Assembly: GCF_014850955.1 (NCBI RefSeq)
Contig: NZ_JACXSS010000001.1
Span: forward strand, 2,356,001-2,420,000
Reading direction: 5' to 3'
From: Methylomonas albis
GTDB lineage: Bacteria > Pseudomonadota > Gammaproteobacteria > Methylococcales > Methylomonadaceae
DNA length: 64,000 bases
The position numbers and the translations under genes were made by a program. Shown piece by piece: positions 22,801-31,449 of the stretch. The notes below the pieces were generated by a model. It searched no databases. It saw nothing but the letters and a program-made list of their open reading frames with translations, and was not told where the DNA came from. The stretch's first letter is position 1, and the number at the start of each line of letters is the position of its first letter.

Positions 22801-23338
22801 GGGCCAAGGATGCGGTAAACAACGTGCACCGCATCGTTCGCGATTGGTGCGGTTCGTGATCTCACCACACCCTACGCCCGCTATTGGCAGGCCAGCGGCC
22901 ATAGGCACTTCTTTCGGCTTTCGAAATAAGGTATAGGGACTAGATTTAGCGACTAATACTTGTCCCGATAAATATCTTTTCGATGTCCTAATTCGACGAC
23001 CAAAACGATTAATTCGTCGTCTTGAATCTGACAAATCAAACGGTAGTCGCCGACCCGATAGCGCCAGGGCCGTAGGATGTGCTGAACAGCGTGAAGCGCA
23101 TCGTTCGCGATTGGTGCGGTCGTAAACTCACCACACCCTACGACCACTATTGTTAGGCCATCTGCCATAGGCACTTTTTTCGGCTTTCGAAATAAGATAG
23201 TGGGGCTAGATTTAGCGATTAATGCTTGTCCCGATAAATGTCTTTTCGATGCCCCAATTCGACAACCAAAACGATTAATTCGTCGTCTTGAATCTGGCAA
23301 ATCAAGCGGTAGTCGCCGACCCGATAGCGCCAGTAGGC
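22801..23338. repeat. Tandem direct duplication of about 268 bp
   Basis: Units 22801-23068 and 23069-23338 align along their length with scattered differences. Each consists of an intergenic repeat (GATTGGTGCGGT and CACCACACCCTAC), a spacer (TTTCGGCTTTCGAAATAAG) and the 3' end of a relE-type gene. The right unit carries the end of the intact relE; the left is a decayed copy. Confidence 0.8.
22953..23069 (-). pseudogene. Duplicated relE 3' fragment
   Basis: The minus strand reads [18 protein letters not shown] and [15 protein letters not shown] then a stop, nearly identical to the last 37 residues of the intact toxin at 23219-23491. It has no N-terminus or start and arose from the tandem duplication. 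Confidence 0.8.
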
Positions 23339-23491
23339 GGATAATTTACCTTGCAAGGCTTTGCCCGCAATGCGCGGATTGTCTTGCTCGGCTAACTGAT
23401 CGAGAAAGGCTTTGATTCTGTCGCGGACCGGTTTGTCCAGCTTGTTGATAGCTTTGGCGGCGCCCGTCTTAAGCCTAATGCTCCAAGGCAT
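23219..23491 (-). CDS. relE: RelE-type mRNA interferase toxin
   Basis: The 90-residue product shows the RelE pattern: [56 protein letters not shown] and [15 protein letters not shown], with the basic and aromatic residues (R, Y) of the active-site surface near the C-terminus. RelE cleaves mRNA in the ribosomal A site. It overlaps the antitoxin gene by 17 bases. It is complete, unlike its downstream copy. Confidence 0.88.
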   Translation of the reverse strand: MPWSIRLKTGAAKAINKLDKPVRDRIKAFLDQLAEQDNPRIAGKALQGKLSAYWRYRVGDYRLICQIQDDELIVLVVELGHRKDIYRDKH

Positions 23492-23702
23492 TGAGTTGCT
23501 GCTCCCATTCCGCCAAGCTGATCGTATCGTCCTTGCCGCAGGTCAATTCCGCTAACGCGATATCGGCGGCGGCAGCATCGGCCAAGTCTTCGAGGTAATC
23601 ACTGAGTAGATTTTTGATCAGTTGCGCGGGGCTAACGTGTTCCTGCTCGGACAACTGTCGGAGCAAGTTCGCCGTGTCGTCGTCGATATTGAGTGTCATC
23701 AT
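23475..23702 (-). CDS. relB: RelB/DUF6290-type antitoxin
   Basis: The 75-residue protein starts MTLNIDDDTANLLRQLSEQEHVSPAQLIKNLLSDYLEDL, an RHH-like N-terminal domain, followed by a charged C-terminal tail that would wrap the toxin. GAGG lies upstream of two tandem ATG codons; either may be used. It precedes relE as in canonical RelBE operons. Confidence 0.8.
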   Translation of the reverse strand: MMTLNIDDDTANLLRQLSEQEHVSPAQLIKNLLSDYLEDLADAAAADIALAELTCGKDDTISLAEWEQQLNALEH

Positions 23703-23756
23703 GCTGCTGCCTCTATTTTGGTTTTACGATTAGTCTCGTTGTATAACGCCGAGGGC

Positions 23757-23850
23757 CGTCGGATGTGCTGAACAGCGTGCACCGCACTTGTGCCCTTTAG
23801 GGTATCGTTCGCGATTGGTGCGGTTCGTAAACTCACCATACCCTACACCT
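23757..23850. repeat. Third copy of the GTAGG-type intergenic repeat
   Basis: GATGTGCTGAACAGCGTG followed later by CGTTCGCGATTGGTGCGG and ACTCACCATACCCTAC repeats the element at 22801-22875 and 23069-23142, here with about 20 extra bases inside. The ends are partly inverted (GTAGG or GTCGG versus CCTAC). Confidence 0.65.
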
Positions 23851-23934
23851 GCTTTTGGCTGGATATTTGCCATATTTCGTCTGACGAATTTTGGCCGGTT
23901 TTGAGCCTGCCGCTACGGCTCTATTCATCCAAGC

Positions 23935-24237
23935 TCACACAGACTCCAACTCTATTTTTACCTTTTTACCGAGCGCGGCGGCGGCGCTGACTAAGGTGGT
24001 CAAGGTTAAACTGGTGTCTTCTTCGTCCAGCAAGCGATTAAGCGAAGCCCTGCTGGTGTGCATTTTTTTGGCCATTGCCGTTTTACTGAGTTTTAGAGCC
24101 GACATGCCTTCCGATATTTGCCAAGCGATGACCCGCTTGGCCGCTACCGCTGTCACTTCATCAAGGATGGCTTCCTCGCTCAGGAAATCGTCGAAGCTGC
24201 TACCGATATGAGGGTTTTCTTCGCGCTGACTATTCAT
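23935..24237 (-). CDS. higA: HigA-type XRE antitoxin
   Basis: The 100-residue protein has a helix-turn-helix KLSKTAMAKKMHTSRASLNRLLDEEDTSLTLTTLVSAAAALGK (about 50-92), as in HigA proteins. It overlaps the toxin gene end by four bases. The order toxin-antitoxin is the normal one for HigBA. It appears intact although its toxin partner carries a stop. Confidence 0.85.
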   Translation of the reverse strand: MNSQREENPHIGSSFDDFLSEEAILDEVTAVAAKRVIAWQISEGMSALKLSKTAMAKKMHTSRASLNRLLDEEDTSLTLTTLVSAAAALGKKVKIELESV

Positions 24238-24578
24238 TGCTTACCTCGTAATGTTTTCAATCTTTGTTTTGCCAAGTCGATTTCCGCTTTCGGTGTTTTC
24301 TGACTTTTCTTGATAAAACCATGCAGCAAAATCATCGTCTGTTTATCGATGACAAACAGAACGCGGGCTATCCGGTTGTCCAGCTTAATTCTGACTTCCC
24401 AAATGTCGCCGTCAAGATGATCGACTAACGGCATACCGAGAGGCCAGCCGAATTGCACCGTTTTAATATCTTCGCCTATCGTTTTTCTGTCTTGAGCGGA
24501 TAAGCCTTTCAATCATTCTCTAACGGGCTCGCTGCCGGCATCCGTTGCAAAAAATCTAACAGAAAGGATTGGATTCAT
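24234..24578 (-). pseudogene. higB: HigB/Gp49-like toxin with an internal stop
   Basis: From ATG 24578 one frame reads MNPILSVRFFATDAGSEPVRE, then TGA (24513-24515), then LKGLSAQDRKTIGEDIKTVQ and IWEVRIKLDNRIARVLFVI to FIKKSQKTPKAEIDLAKQR. Gp49-like toxins have tryptophan at this point (PVREWL), so TGG became TGA. Translation could restart at the TTG directly after, giving a toxin lacking about 22 residues. The C-terminal core with the catalytic lysines (KKSQKTPK) is otherwise intact. Confidence 0.85.
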
Positions 24579-24708
24579 CGATGTAGCGTATCAAAATTGG
24601 TACTTAACAACAAGATTGACTGTCCGAAGCATCCAATAGCCGTTATCGCGGTTGACCGTATGCCGGCGACTGTTCGGCATTTTCAAACGCCATGGCGACA
24701 AGGCCTTA

Positions 24709-25110
24709 TCACTCCTGCCTATCCGCCGGATGATTGACGCCATCCCCGGTTCGCACTTCGCCCAGTTCAAAGGGATTAACACCTTCAAGGCATGCAACGT
24801 TGTAGCCGTACAGGCTAGGCACGGAACGGCGCTGGTGGTGGGTATAGATGCCGCAAATCGAACAAAAATAATGTTTGGCGCTCATGGTGTTGAATTGGTA
24901 AAGCTTCAAGACCTCTTGGCCTTTGACGACCTTTATTCCCGATAGCGGCACCGACGCCATAATCGCGCCCTTGCGCCGGCATAGCGAACAATCGCAGCGA
25001 CGCGGATCGACGATGCCGTCGGGAAGATCGAGTTCGAGTTCCACCGCACCGCAATGGCAGGTGGCGCGGTGTTTGGCGTTGATGAGGGTGTTGCCTACTT
25101 TTTTGATCAT
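24709..25110 (-). CDS. GFA/CENP-V family zinc protein
   Basis: The 133-residue protein has the GFA cysteine pattern: CHCGAVELEL, CDCSLCRRKGA and FCSICGIYTHHQRR, which bind two zinc ions. The family was named after a glutathione-dependent formaldehyde-activating enzyme, but most members have unknown substrates. ATG 25110 is chosen; the longer frame begins at TTG 25155. In a methylotroph a link with formaldehyde is tempting but unsupported. Confidence 0.82.
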   Translation of the reverse strand: MIKKVGNTLINAKHRATCHCGAVELELDLPDGIVDPRRCDCSLCRRKGAIMASVPLSGIKVVKGQEVLKLYQFNTMSAKHYFCSICGIYTHHQRRSVPSLYGYNVACLEGVNPFELGEVRTGDGVNHPADRQE

Positions 25111-25272
25111 ATCGTGTTGCCAATTGTTTTTTTGGATAAGGCCGTAAGGCGTCAATAGGCGTAGCCGTATTGCGCCGCCTGTTGGTCATTAACGTTTCGG
25201 CGCATTCCGCTAAAGTTAATGCGCCCTGCGCGGCTGAGTTTTACCATGAATCAACTATTCGACCGCTTTCGT

Positions 25273-26148
25273 TTACACCAAAGGCAGATATACATCCGTA
25301 ATCTGTTCGTGCTCGGCCGTTTCAGGCACCCGTTTGATGTAATGAAAAAATACCGGAAATTCCCGCAACTCCTCACCGCTTTCCGGCAACCACTCCCGGT
25401 AAAGGTAATAAACACTGTCGCTAATCCGGTCGGTCGAACCGATATGGCGCACCACGGCGCAACGTCCTCCCGGAATCAATTTGTTAATCACGCCTTGCGA
25501 GTTTTCCGGCACGGGTTGCTTGACCTCGCCGCATACATCGAATCGGAATGATTCTGCGGGCGTGACAGCCGGGTCATCATAGGGGATACCAATCGTGCGG
25601 CTGCTGGCGATCGGCGACAAGCCGCTCTGTTTGCGCCAGTCTATAAAGCTTCTGACCGACGCCATTATCAGGCTGGGCGGGCCACGGTGCTCCAAGACGG
25701 CTATTGTGGTCTCTGCAAAATCGACGATGGTGACGTTCATCTGGGGACTCCTTATGCGTTTGGGTAATAGCATGCGCTCGTTCCAAGGCTGCCATGCTGG
25801 GTGCTTTCGAAATTGAGTAGGCGTTTGTCCGAAGCACTTTTTGAATGCGCGGGAGAACGATTCCGCATTTAAGAAACCGGCGTCCAAGCCAATATCGGTA
25901 ATGCTGCGCCGCTCTTGAAACACCAGTTGGTAAGACGCCTTGCGTAAACGCAATAACTGGATGTAGCGCGTTGTGCTCAACCCGGTGTAAGCGGAGAACT
26001 GCCGTTGAAAATGAAAGCGCGAAAAACTGGCCTGTTTACTCAGTTCATTGACCGACACCGGCTCGAACAGATGTTTGTCTATGTAATCGAAAATCCTATC
26101 GAAGCGCATGGCATAGGCCGCGCTGGCCGTTTTATCGTCCACTTTCAT
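25273..26148 (-). CDS. AraC-family regulator with GyrI-like effector domain
   Basis: The 291-residue protein has an N-terminal double helix-turn-helix (FDYIDKHLFEPVSVNELSKQASFSRFHFQRQF and ITDIGLDAGFLNAESFSRAFKKCFGQTPTQFR, residues 18-112) and a C-terminal GyrI-like ligand-binding domain (from about 135). Such proteins resemble Rob/SbmC fusions and bind small hydrophobic molecules. Its targets are not evident; it is divergent from nothing and transcribed with its neighbours on the minus strand. Confidence 0.88.
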   Translation of the reverse strand: MKVDDKTASAAYAMRFDRIFDYIDKHLFEPVSVNELSKQASFSRFHFQRQFSAYTGLSTTRYIQLLRLRKASYQLVFQERRSITDIGLDAGFLNAESFSRAFKKCFGQTPTQFRKHPAWQPWNERMLLPKRIRSPQMNVTIVDFAETTIAVLEHRGPPSLIMASVRSFIDWRKQSGLSPIASSRTIGIPYDDPAVTPAESFRFDVCGEVKQPVPENSQGVINKLIPGGRCAVVRHIGSTDRISDSVYYLYREWLPESGEELREFPVFFHYIKRVPETAEHEQITDVYLPLV

Positions 26149-26208
26149 ACCTCCTCAATCGAGCGCTACTGTAACAAGCGCCGAATCATCTCGCCTGACT
26201 CAACGTGC

Positions 26209-27252
26209 TCAATTGACCATAGGCATATCTAAAACAAATCCGCGCACCGCGGCGGCGAATGCATCGGCCTGATCCTGCATGATGAAATGGCCGCTGTTGC
26301 CGACCACGATATGCCGCGAATGGCTGGACAGACGGGCCAGATCGTCCTGGTCGGCCTGTTGAATTTCGGCAAGCGCCTTGTCCACTTCGACATCTTTGCC
26401 CGCTCTCGCCGCTTCGCGCTCGACTATAGCCAAATCCACCAGATTGCCGGCGGTTAGCACCAGTAACGGGAGATTGCCTAAACTGCCTGGCGGCGGAGTG
26501 GCTGGGTCGAGTCCTTGGCGCATCTCGGCAATTTCGTTGACCACCGCATGAGCGGTATCGGTGCGGTTTTGTATTGCGGTTTTCGCGGCCAGGATTTCAG
26601 CCGGTAGCGGAGATGGCCTGCGGTCAGCGTCTACGATGCCCAGCAGCCTGACGATACCAAGCCGCGACAACGGTTCCGCAATTGCAATTTGCAGGGCTTG
26701 TTTCCGATAATCCCAGACGGCGTAGGGATACTGATGCATGGGGCTTTGTTCATGCGTCGAATCCACGAGGACGATACCTTGCGTCTGCTCGGGAAACCGG
26801 TGATAGAAAGCACGCACGTAAATTCCGCCCCGCGAATGGCCGATCAGCACAAACGGTGGCGCAATGCCGCCGTTGTGCAATAAGGCCTTCAGGTTTTCAG
26901 CCACTTCTTCCGGCTGGATGGCGGCGTCGACGGGGTCGCTCCAGCCCAGGCCTGGGCGGTCGTAGGCGCAAACGCGCATAGTCTGGGCAAGCTTGGCGTG
27001 AACCGGATACCAGCTCAACACGTTTTCGCCTAGGCCCGCTTCGAGAATCAACGTTGGCGAACCGGAACCCAGGCAGTAAAGATGGAGATTCAAGCCGTTG
27101 ACCGCAATCATCTGCCCTGGCGGTGGGAATGCGGCCAGGTCGGCTACGGTTGTTCCGGTTTGGTAAACGGCTCCCGCAAGTGCGGTGAGACTGACGATGG
27201 CCGAGCCGAAAAAACAGTAGCGTAAACACCGCCGAAAAGTTGGATGGTTCAT
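26209..27252 (-). CDS. Alpha/beta hydrolase with N-terminal membrane anchor
   Basis: From ATG 27252 the 347-residue product has a basic N-terminus and one hydrophobic helix (CFFGSAIVSLTALAGAVY). The hydrolase core follows: ILEAGLGENVLSWYPV, the nucleophile elbow GHSRGG, and the C-terminal NSGHFIMQDQ histidine. The substrate is unknown. A longer frame from 27324 overlaps the upstream gene; a TTG at about 27291 behind GGAGG is another possible start. Confidence 0.78.
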   Translation of the reverse strand: MNHPTFRRCLRYCFFGSAIVSLTALAGAVYQTGTTVADLAAFPPPGQMIAVNGLNLHLYCLGSGSPTLILEAGLGENVLSWYPVHAKLAQTMRVCAYDRPGLGWSDPVDAAIQPEEVAENLKALLHNGGIAPPFVLIGHSRGGIYVRAFYHRFPEQTQGIVLVDSTHEQSPMHQYPYAVWDYRKQALQIAIAEPLSRLGIVRLLGIVDADRRPSPLPAEILAAKTAIQNRTDTAHAVVNEIAEMRQGLDPATPPPGSLGNLPLLVLTAGNLVDLAIVEREAARAGKDVEVDKALAEIQQADQDDLARLSSHSRHIVVGNSGHFIMQDQADAFAAAVRGFVLDMPMVN

Positions 27253-27287
27253 GCCATGCGAACAATGCCCAAGCCGGTTGCTGGGTT

Positions 27288-27893
27288 TCAACTTGCGATC
27301 CTCCAGCCCACGGAATAAAGCCATGTTTGATATTGCTGATCCAAATCGGGCGGTGTCGGCATATTCTCGCGAGCGCTTTGCGCGGTTAAGTCGGCGGTTC
27401 GTTCCTCGAGGGTATTCAAGCCGACCGCAAGCCGTCTATCGTTGACGGATTCCGGATGCTCAATCGGATAAGGTTCGAGTTGCCCGTTTTGACTCGGTTG
27501 AAATTGGGTTCCGTAAATTTGCGGCTTTCCTTCGTACATGCGAATACGGTCTTCCAGAAACGCCGCTTGCCAAGGCATCACGTCGTTGCTGGCGGCGGCC
27601 TGCTTCAACAAAAACAGGCAATGCCGCATGAATGACGGATTGCCGATGGCATGTTGAGCAATCAACCAGGCCGCCCAAGCCCCCTCCTCGCCCACAAGAC
27701 TGTTTCCGGGCCAACCATATTCCTCGATAATGTCCGCAAGACGAGCGGCGTTGCCGATATGTACGGCTTCCATTTGTGGATGGTAGCCATAGCGCCCCAG
27801 AGAACCATCGGCGGCCAAGACCTCGCGTACCGACAGATCGTTTTTTGCCATCGCCACCAGTGCCTGGCTTAAGGTTTCGTTTGAGTGGGGCAT
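27288..27893 (-). CDS. DUF6624 domain protein
   Basis: The 201-residue product contains EEYGWPGNSLVGEEGAWAAWLIAQHA, LLKQAAASNDVMPWQAAFLEDRIRMYEGKPQIYGTQF and LEERTADL, which fit DUF6624 proteins as I remember them. Function is unknown. ATG 27893 is preferred to GTG 27926, without strong support from a ribosome site. Confidence 0.7.
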   Translation of the reverse strand: MPHSNETLSQALVAMAKNDLSVREVLAADGSLGRYGYHPQMEAVHIGNAARLADIIEEYGWPGNSLVGEEGAWAAWLIAQHAIGNPSFMRHCLFLLKQAAASNDVMPWQAAFLEDRIRMYEGKPQIYGTQFQPSQNGQLEPYPIEHPESVNDRRLAVGLNTLEERTADLTAQSARENMPTPPDLDQQYQTWLYSVGWRIAS

Positions 27894-27987
27894 CGGGATT
27901 CTGTTTTCGCAATTAGTAAGAGGCACTTCAGCTTGTGACGACCGGTCAACTATCCGGCCGTCAATCAGCGTCGAACATTAAGCTGCT

Positions 27988-28143
27988 TTAAGCGGACGGA
28001 CGTTTGATCAACAGCCGAATCCAAAACCACGTCTCGAAGGCTGCGCCAACGATGAAAGCGGCGTTACCAATACCGGAATAGCCGGCCAGATAACACGCCA
28101 CGGCTACCGCTAAGATCATTACGGTAATGATGTGATGTTTCAT
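27988..28143 (-). CDS. Small two-helix membrane protein
   Basis: The 51-residue product MKHHIITVMILAVAVACYLA, then GYSGIGNAAFIVGAAFETWF and a basic tail WIRLLIKRPSA, has two hydrophobic segments. AGGAG stands about ten bases before ATG 28143. No family is recognised; small proteins like this are common next to singletons of this kind. Confidence 0.65.
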   Translation of the reverse strand: MKHHIITVMILAVAVACYLAGYSGIGNAAFIVGAAFETWFWIRLLIKRPSA

Positions 28144-28216
28144 AGAACTCTTCTCCTAAATAAGTTTAAGGAACAACATTAACCAACCTACGGGACAAGT
28201 ACACCCAGGGTTGGAC

Positions 28217-28849
28217 TCAACATTTGACCGCATCGGCAACCAAGTTTGCCATGACCGGCTGGCCCGATGCGCGCAACGCTTCGATCACGCTGCTGCGGTT
28301 TTCCGGCGGCTGGTTTTGGCTGACTTTCCACTTGCCTTGCAACCGGGTCACGCTGATTTCGATACCGACAATCTGCGTGAGCAAGCGTTCGGTAAAATCG
28401 GCCGGCGCGTCCGCTACCGAGCAAGGCTCGGGGAAACCGGCTTCGAATTCATCCGTCATCTTCTCTAATTGCCGGCGAATCCAGACCGGGTCGTCGATGA
28501 TCCTTAGTTTGCCGTAGGCATGTACAGCGGCGTAGTTCCAGGTGGGCACCACCTTGCCGGTTTGCGGCTTGGTCGCATACCAGGACGGCGAGATGTAGGC
28601 ATTTTCGGCTTGAAACACCGCCAGTACTTCGGATTGAGGATCAAAGTCCGTCCACAGCGGATTCGAGCGAGCGATATGGCCGCGCAAGCAGCCGTAAGGC
28701 GTATCGCCCTCCTCCGCCCAATGCAGCGGAATGTGGTTGGCGTTCAGGCCGCCGGCGGACAAGGTGACCAGTGTCGCCAGCGGATAATCGCGTATCAAGG
28801 CCTGCATGACCTCAATTCTGGGTTCGTCGAAATGTTTGGGGATGTACAC
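28217..28849 (-). CDS. paiB: PaiB-like FMN-binding protein
   Basis: The 210-residue protein matches the PaiB family: MYIPKHFDEPR at the start, ATLVTLSAGGLNANHIPL, GHIARSNPLW, FQAENAYISPSWYATK and VPTWNYAAVHAYG. It has a split-barrel FMN-binding fold. In Bacillus PaiB was described as a negative regulator of sporulation and protease genes; here a flavin-dependent oxidoreductase role is equally possible. Confidence 0.88.
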   Translation of the reverse strand: MYIPKHFDEPRIEVMQALIRDYPLATLVTLSAGGLNANHIPLHWAEEGDTPYGCLRGHIARSNPLWTDFDPQSEVLAVFQAENAYISPSWYATKPQTGKVVPTWNYAAVHAYGKLRIIDDPVWIRRQLEKMTDEFEAGFPEPCSVADAPADFTERLLTQIVGIEISVTRLQGKWKVSQNQPPENRSSVIEALRASGQPVMANLVADAVKC

Positions 28850-28878
28850 TGATGCTTACCGTTTTAGTGTTAATGCCG

Positions 28879-29268
28879 CTAGACATTGATTTTGTAATTC
28901 AAGGTCACTTCGTCGCCGTGCATGCCGCGGAATCCCCAGTTGCAGGCGGGACTTTCATATATGCAAATTTCAATATCCTGGTGGGCGATGCCGATATTTT
29001 CTTGGATGCGGTCGAACAGCAAACGGACCAGCTTTTTCTTGGTGGCAACTTCCCGCCCCGTGATCATGCTGATCTCGATGATTGTATAGGCGTCGGTCCT
29101 GCCGATGGGTGCGAACAGGTCGTCTTTTTCCAGCGGAAAGAATCTGTGCGCCCTCTTGTCTTGCGGAAACTGCAAGGCTTCCACCACGCAGTCATGAATC
29201 ACATCGGACAATTGCCGCTTGATGGGATTGAGATGATCTTTAATCCCGTAGACTTTGATTTGTGCCAT
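28879..29268 (-). CDS. Tautomerase-superfamily protein without Pro-2
   Basis: The 129-residue protein AQIKVYGIKDHLNPIKRQLS contains VIHDCVVEALQFPQDKRAHRFFPL, TIIEISMITGREVATKKKLVRLLFDRI and DVEICIYESPACNWGFRGMHG-like sequence typical of the Tautomerase_2 group. Classic tautomerases use an N-terminal proline as base; here residue 2 is alanine, so the chemistry must differ. CGAGG lies seven bases before ATG 29268. Confidence 0.78.
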   Translation of the reverse strand: MAQIKVYGIKDHLNPIKRQLSDVIHDCVVEALQFPQDKRAHRFFPLEKDDLFAPIGRTDAYTIIEISMITGREVATKKKLVRLLFDRIQENIGIAHQDIEICIYESPACNWGFRGMHGDEVTLNYKINV

Positions 29269-29301
29269 TGTAAAGCCTCGTGAAATAAGGAACTGTAGCA
29301 A

Positions 29302-30000
29302 TCAGCTTGCGCTAACCGCGCGCAAAAAAGCCTCAACCAAAGGATGCGGCTGCTCCGGCGTGGACCGGGCTTGCGGCACGAACAACGTGCCTATGAAAAA
29401 CGGATGCCCAGGCCATTCGATCACTCGAATCTCGCCTTCGGCATCGGCGCCGGTGATTTGCATGGGACCTTGTTTCAACGTACCGACATACTCCGGGTTG
29501 ATGCCGAAATTACAGTAATACTGCTCGGTAGCCGTCATTGCCCCATAAATGCCTGCCACTCGTGAATTGGGCTCGAAGCTCAGTTGCATCTCGCGTCCGA
29601 CCAGCGAACAAGCCAGCTGCGAGATAAATAAATTCGAGGCATACGGATCGTATTCGGCATGCTGCGCGTCTTTAAATCCCAACACGTTGCGGGCATATTC
29701 GATAATCATGTGCTGAAAACCGCCGCAGGTACCCAAGCAAGGGATGTTGTTTTCTCGGGAATAGCGAATCGCCGCCAACGTTTTGTCCATGTCTTTATAA
29801 GGACTGCCGGGCGCGATCCAGATGCCAGCGTAGCGTTCAAACAAAGATGGATTAATGTCTGCGGTCGAAATCCAGGCGGCATTGACGGCTAATCCCAACG
29901 CTGCCCTAGCGTGTTCGATAGCGGCATCGGTAGCAGCGTGAGGCGGAAATGTCGGCGTGTATTCGCCAAGCAATGCGATGGATTTAATCTTGTCGTTCAT
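29302..30000 (-). CDS. Class I glutamine amidotransferase related to CTP synthase C-terminus
   Basis: The 232-residue protein has the class I GATase nucleophile motif CLGTCGGFQHMIIEYARNVLG (Cys near 97) and the C-terminal HPFFIGTLFVPQARS with HPLVEAFLRA, as in the glutaminase half of PyrG. The synthetase half is absent. Stand-alone relatives exist and their acceptor is unknown. It begins at ATG 30000 behind AGGTGA and ends 34 bases before the tautomerase gene start. Confidence 0.83.
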   Translation of the reverse strand: MNDKIKSIALLGEYTPTFPPHAATDAAIEHARAALGLAVNAAWISTADINPSLFERYAGIWIAPGSPYKDMDKTLAAIRYSRENNIPCLGTCGGFQHMIIEYARNVLGFKDAQHAEYDPYASNLFISQLACSLVGREMQLSFEPNSRVAGIYGAMTATEQYYCNFGINPEYVGTLKQGPMQITGADAEGEIRVIEWPGHPFFIGTLFVPQARSTPEQPHPLVEAFLRAVSAS

Positions 30001-30146
30001 TCGATGATCACCTTTCAGAAACCGTTGGATTATTCTGGATGGGACGAATTGTAGTGTTTGGGCTGCTATTTGGATTCACTTAAGCGGTCCGCACCCGAAC
30101 CTAGACGCAAAGTAACTTTCAATAAAAAGTGTCGCCAGGCATTTCG

Positions 30147-30698
30147 TTAATCGCCTTTTTCCAGGATGTGGGTGGTTATACCGTCGATACTGGTCTGATT
30201 GTTTTTCGTCCAATAGTCTCGTAAACCCTGTTCGCCTTGTTTTTCCGCCCAGTCCGAGAGTAATTCCCGCTCACCGGCATATGAAAAGTAGGGAACTGCC
30301 ATACCACAAGAGGTTTGCACCAAATCGACATTGACGTCGAAAATCTGCCGGGCGCCGGGTAGCGGTTTAAACCGGGCAAAAAGATCTACCCATTCGGGGT
30401 CATACTGATGAACGACCTTCGCTGTGCCGTAAAGCCTTAGAATCAATGGAGTGCCGTCAAAGGCACAAAACAAGATGGTCATTCGCGGCGCTTGCTGGAT
30501 ATGCGCCGATGTTTCGTTACCGCTACCTGTGGTATTTAGCCACGCGACACGGTTTGGGCCCAGCACCCTTAAGGAGTCCATACCTTTTGGAGAAATATTC
30601 ACGCGACTGTCGGCGGTCGCCGTCCCGACGAAAAACAGTTTCTGCTCGCTGATAAAATGGATATGTTTGGTGGATAGTTCGTCGAAGCGCTTGCCCAT
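30147..30698 (-). CDS. Pyridoxamine 5'-phosphate oxidase-related FMN protein
   Basis: The 183-residue split-barrel protein has HIHFISEQKLFFVGTATADSRVNISPKGMDSLRVLGPNRVAWLNTTGSGNET, the FMN-binding pattern of this family. It is shorter than PdxH and lacks its C-terminal substrate residues, so a role as a flavin reductase or oxygenase-like protein is more likely than vitamin B6 synthesis. Confidence 0.85.
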   Translation of the reverse strand: MGKRFDELSTKHIHFISEQKLFFVGTATADSRVNISPKGMDSLRVLGPNRVAWLNTTGSGNETSAHIQQAPRMTILFCAFDGTPLILRLYGTAKVVHQYDPEWVDLFARFKPLPGARQIFDVNVDLVQTSCGMAVPYFSYAGERELLSDWAEKQGEQGLRDYWTKNNQTSIDGITTHILEKGD

Positions 30699-30721
30699 GG
30701 CTGTCTCTGTGGTTTGAATGG

Positions 30722-31381
30722 CTAACGGTTGAATTGGGTCATGTTAGCAAATTGCGTAAGCAAAGGCGGCAGTTGCGACATATCATCGAATACAACATGG
30801 CCCGCGGTTTGCTGCGAAGTGGTCACGCCGGTTGGTACATAGTAAAGCGGCGTCATACCTGCCGCTAATGCGGCCTCAACCCCCACTTTACTATCCTCAA
30901 TCACCGCGCACTGATCAGGCACAAAGCCCATCGCTTTGGCGGCATATTGGAATAAACCCGGATCGGGTTTCCAAGAACCGATCTCATAGGAACTGAATAG
31001 ATTGTCACCAAAATAAGCAGCAAGCCCGCTGACTTCCAAGGCCTGACGGATTTTCGGAAGTGGACCGCTGGAGGCTATGCACATTGGCGCGTTCAGGGTG
31101 GCGAGCATGTCCAAAACACCCGGCATGGGCTTCAAATCACGGGCGAAAAGTTCCGCAACCCGCTGGCGATAGCACAATTCAAACGAATCTTGCAGCTTTA
31201 GGCTAAGGCGGTTTTCAAGGTCATGCAGAATCGAGCTTAGTTTTTGGCCGCGATAGCGCTCGGTCAAGATCTCCAGTGAATCATGCAATTGCGGAATTAG
31301 GTCGAGAAAGGCTTGATTGCTCAGGCCCTCACTATCGACCAGCGTACCGTCCAAATCGAAGATGACACAAATGTTATTCAT
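30722..31381 (-). CDS. HAD-superfamily phosphatase (YieH-like)
   Basis: The 219-residue protein has HAD motif I FDLDGTLVDSE (nucleophile Asp near 9), motif II CIASSGP near 108, and motif III/IV SWKPDPGLF with CAVIEDSKVGVEAALAAG. The helical cap of subfamily IA sits between motifs I and II. It resembles sugar or nucleotide phosphatases such as YieH. The substrate cannot be read from the sequence. Confidence 0.85.
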   Translation of the reverse strand: MNNICVIFDLDGTLVDSEGLSNQAFLDLIPQLHDSLEILTERYRGQKLSSILHDLENRLSLKLQDSFELCYRQRVAELFARDLKPMPGVLDMLATLNAPMCIASSGPLPKIRQALEVSGLAAYFGDNLFSSYEIGSWKPDPGLFQYAAKAMGFVPDQCAVIEDSKVGVEAALAAGMTPLYYVPTGVTTSQQTAGHVVFDDMSQLPPLLTQFANMTQFNR

Positions 31382-31449
31382 CTACCGCATTGCCTAATTG
31401 AATCGCCCATGCTGGCCGGTCTCCTGTCATTTTGAACCGCTTTCAATTA

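Noticed and set aside
22798-23034. Open frame on the minus strand with relE-like residues
   Set aside because: It is only the duplicated relE tail joined to spacer sequence, without a start or N-terminal half.
24513-24515. TGA in higB as a selenocysteine codon
   Set aside because: No SECIS-like hairpin is evident and the family has tryptophan at this place, so a nonsense mutation is simpler.
24709-25110. Glutathione-dependent formaldehyde-activating enzyme as a firm methylotrophy gene
   Set aside because: The family name is historical and most members have other or unknown functions; no formaldehyde pathway gene is adjacent.
29302-30000. CTP synthase (pyrG)
   Set aside because: Only the glutaminase-like domain is present at 232 residues; the synthetase domain is missing.
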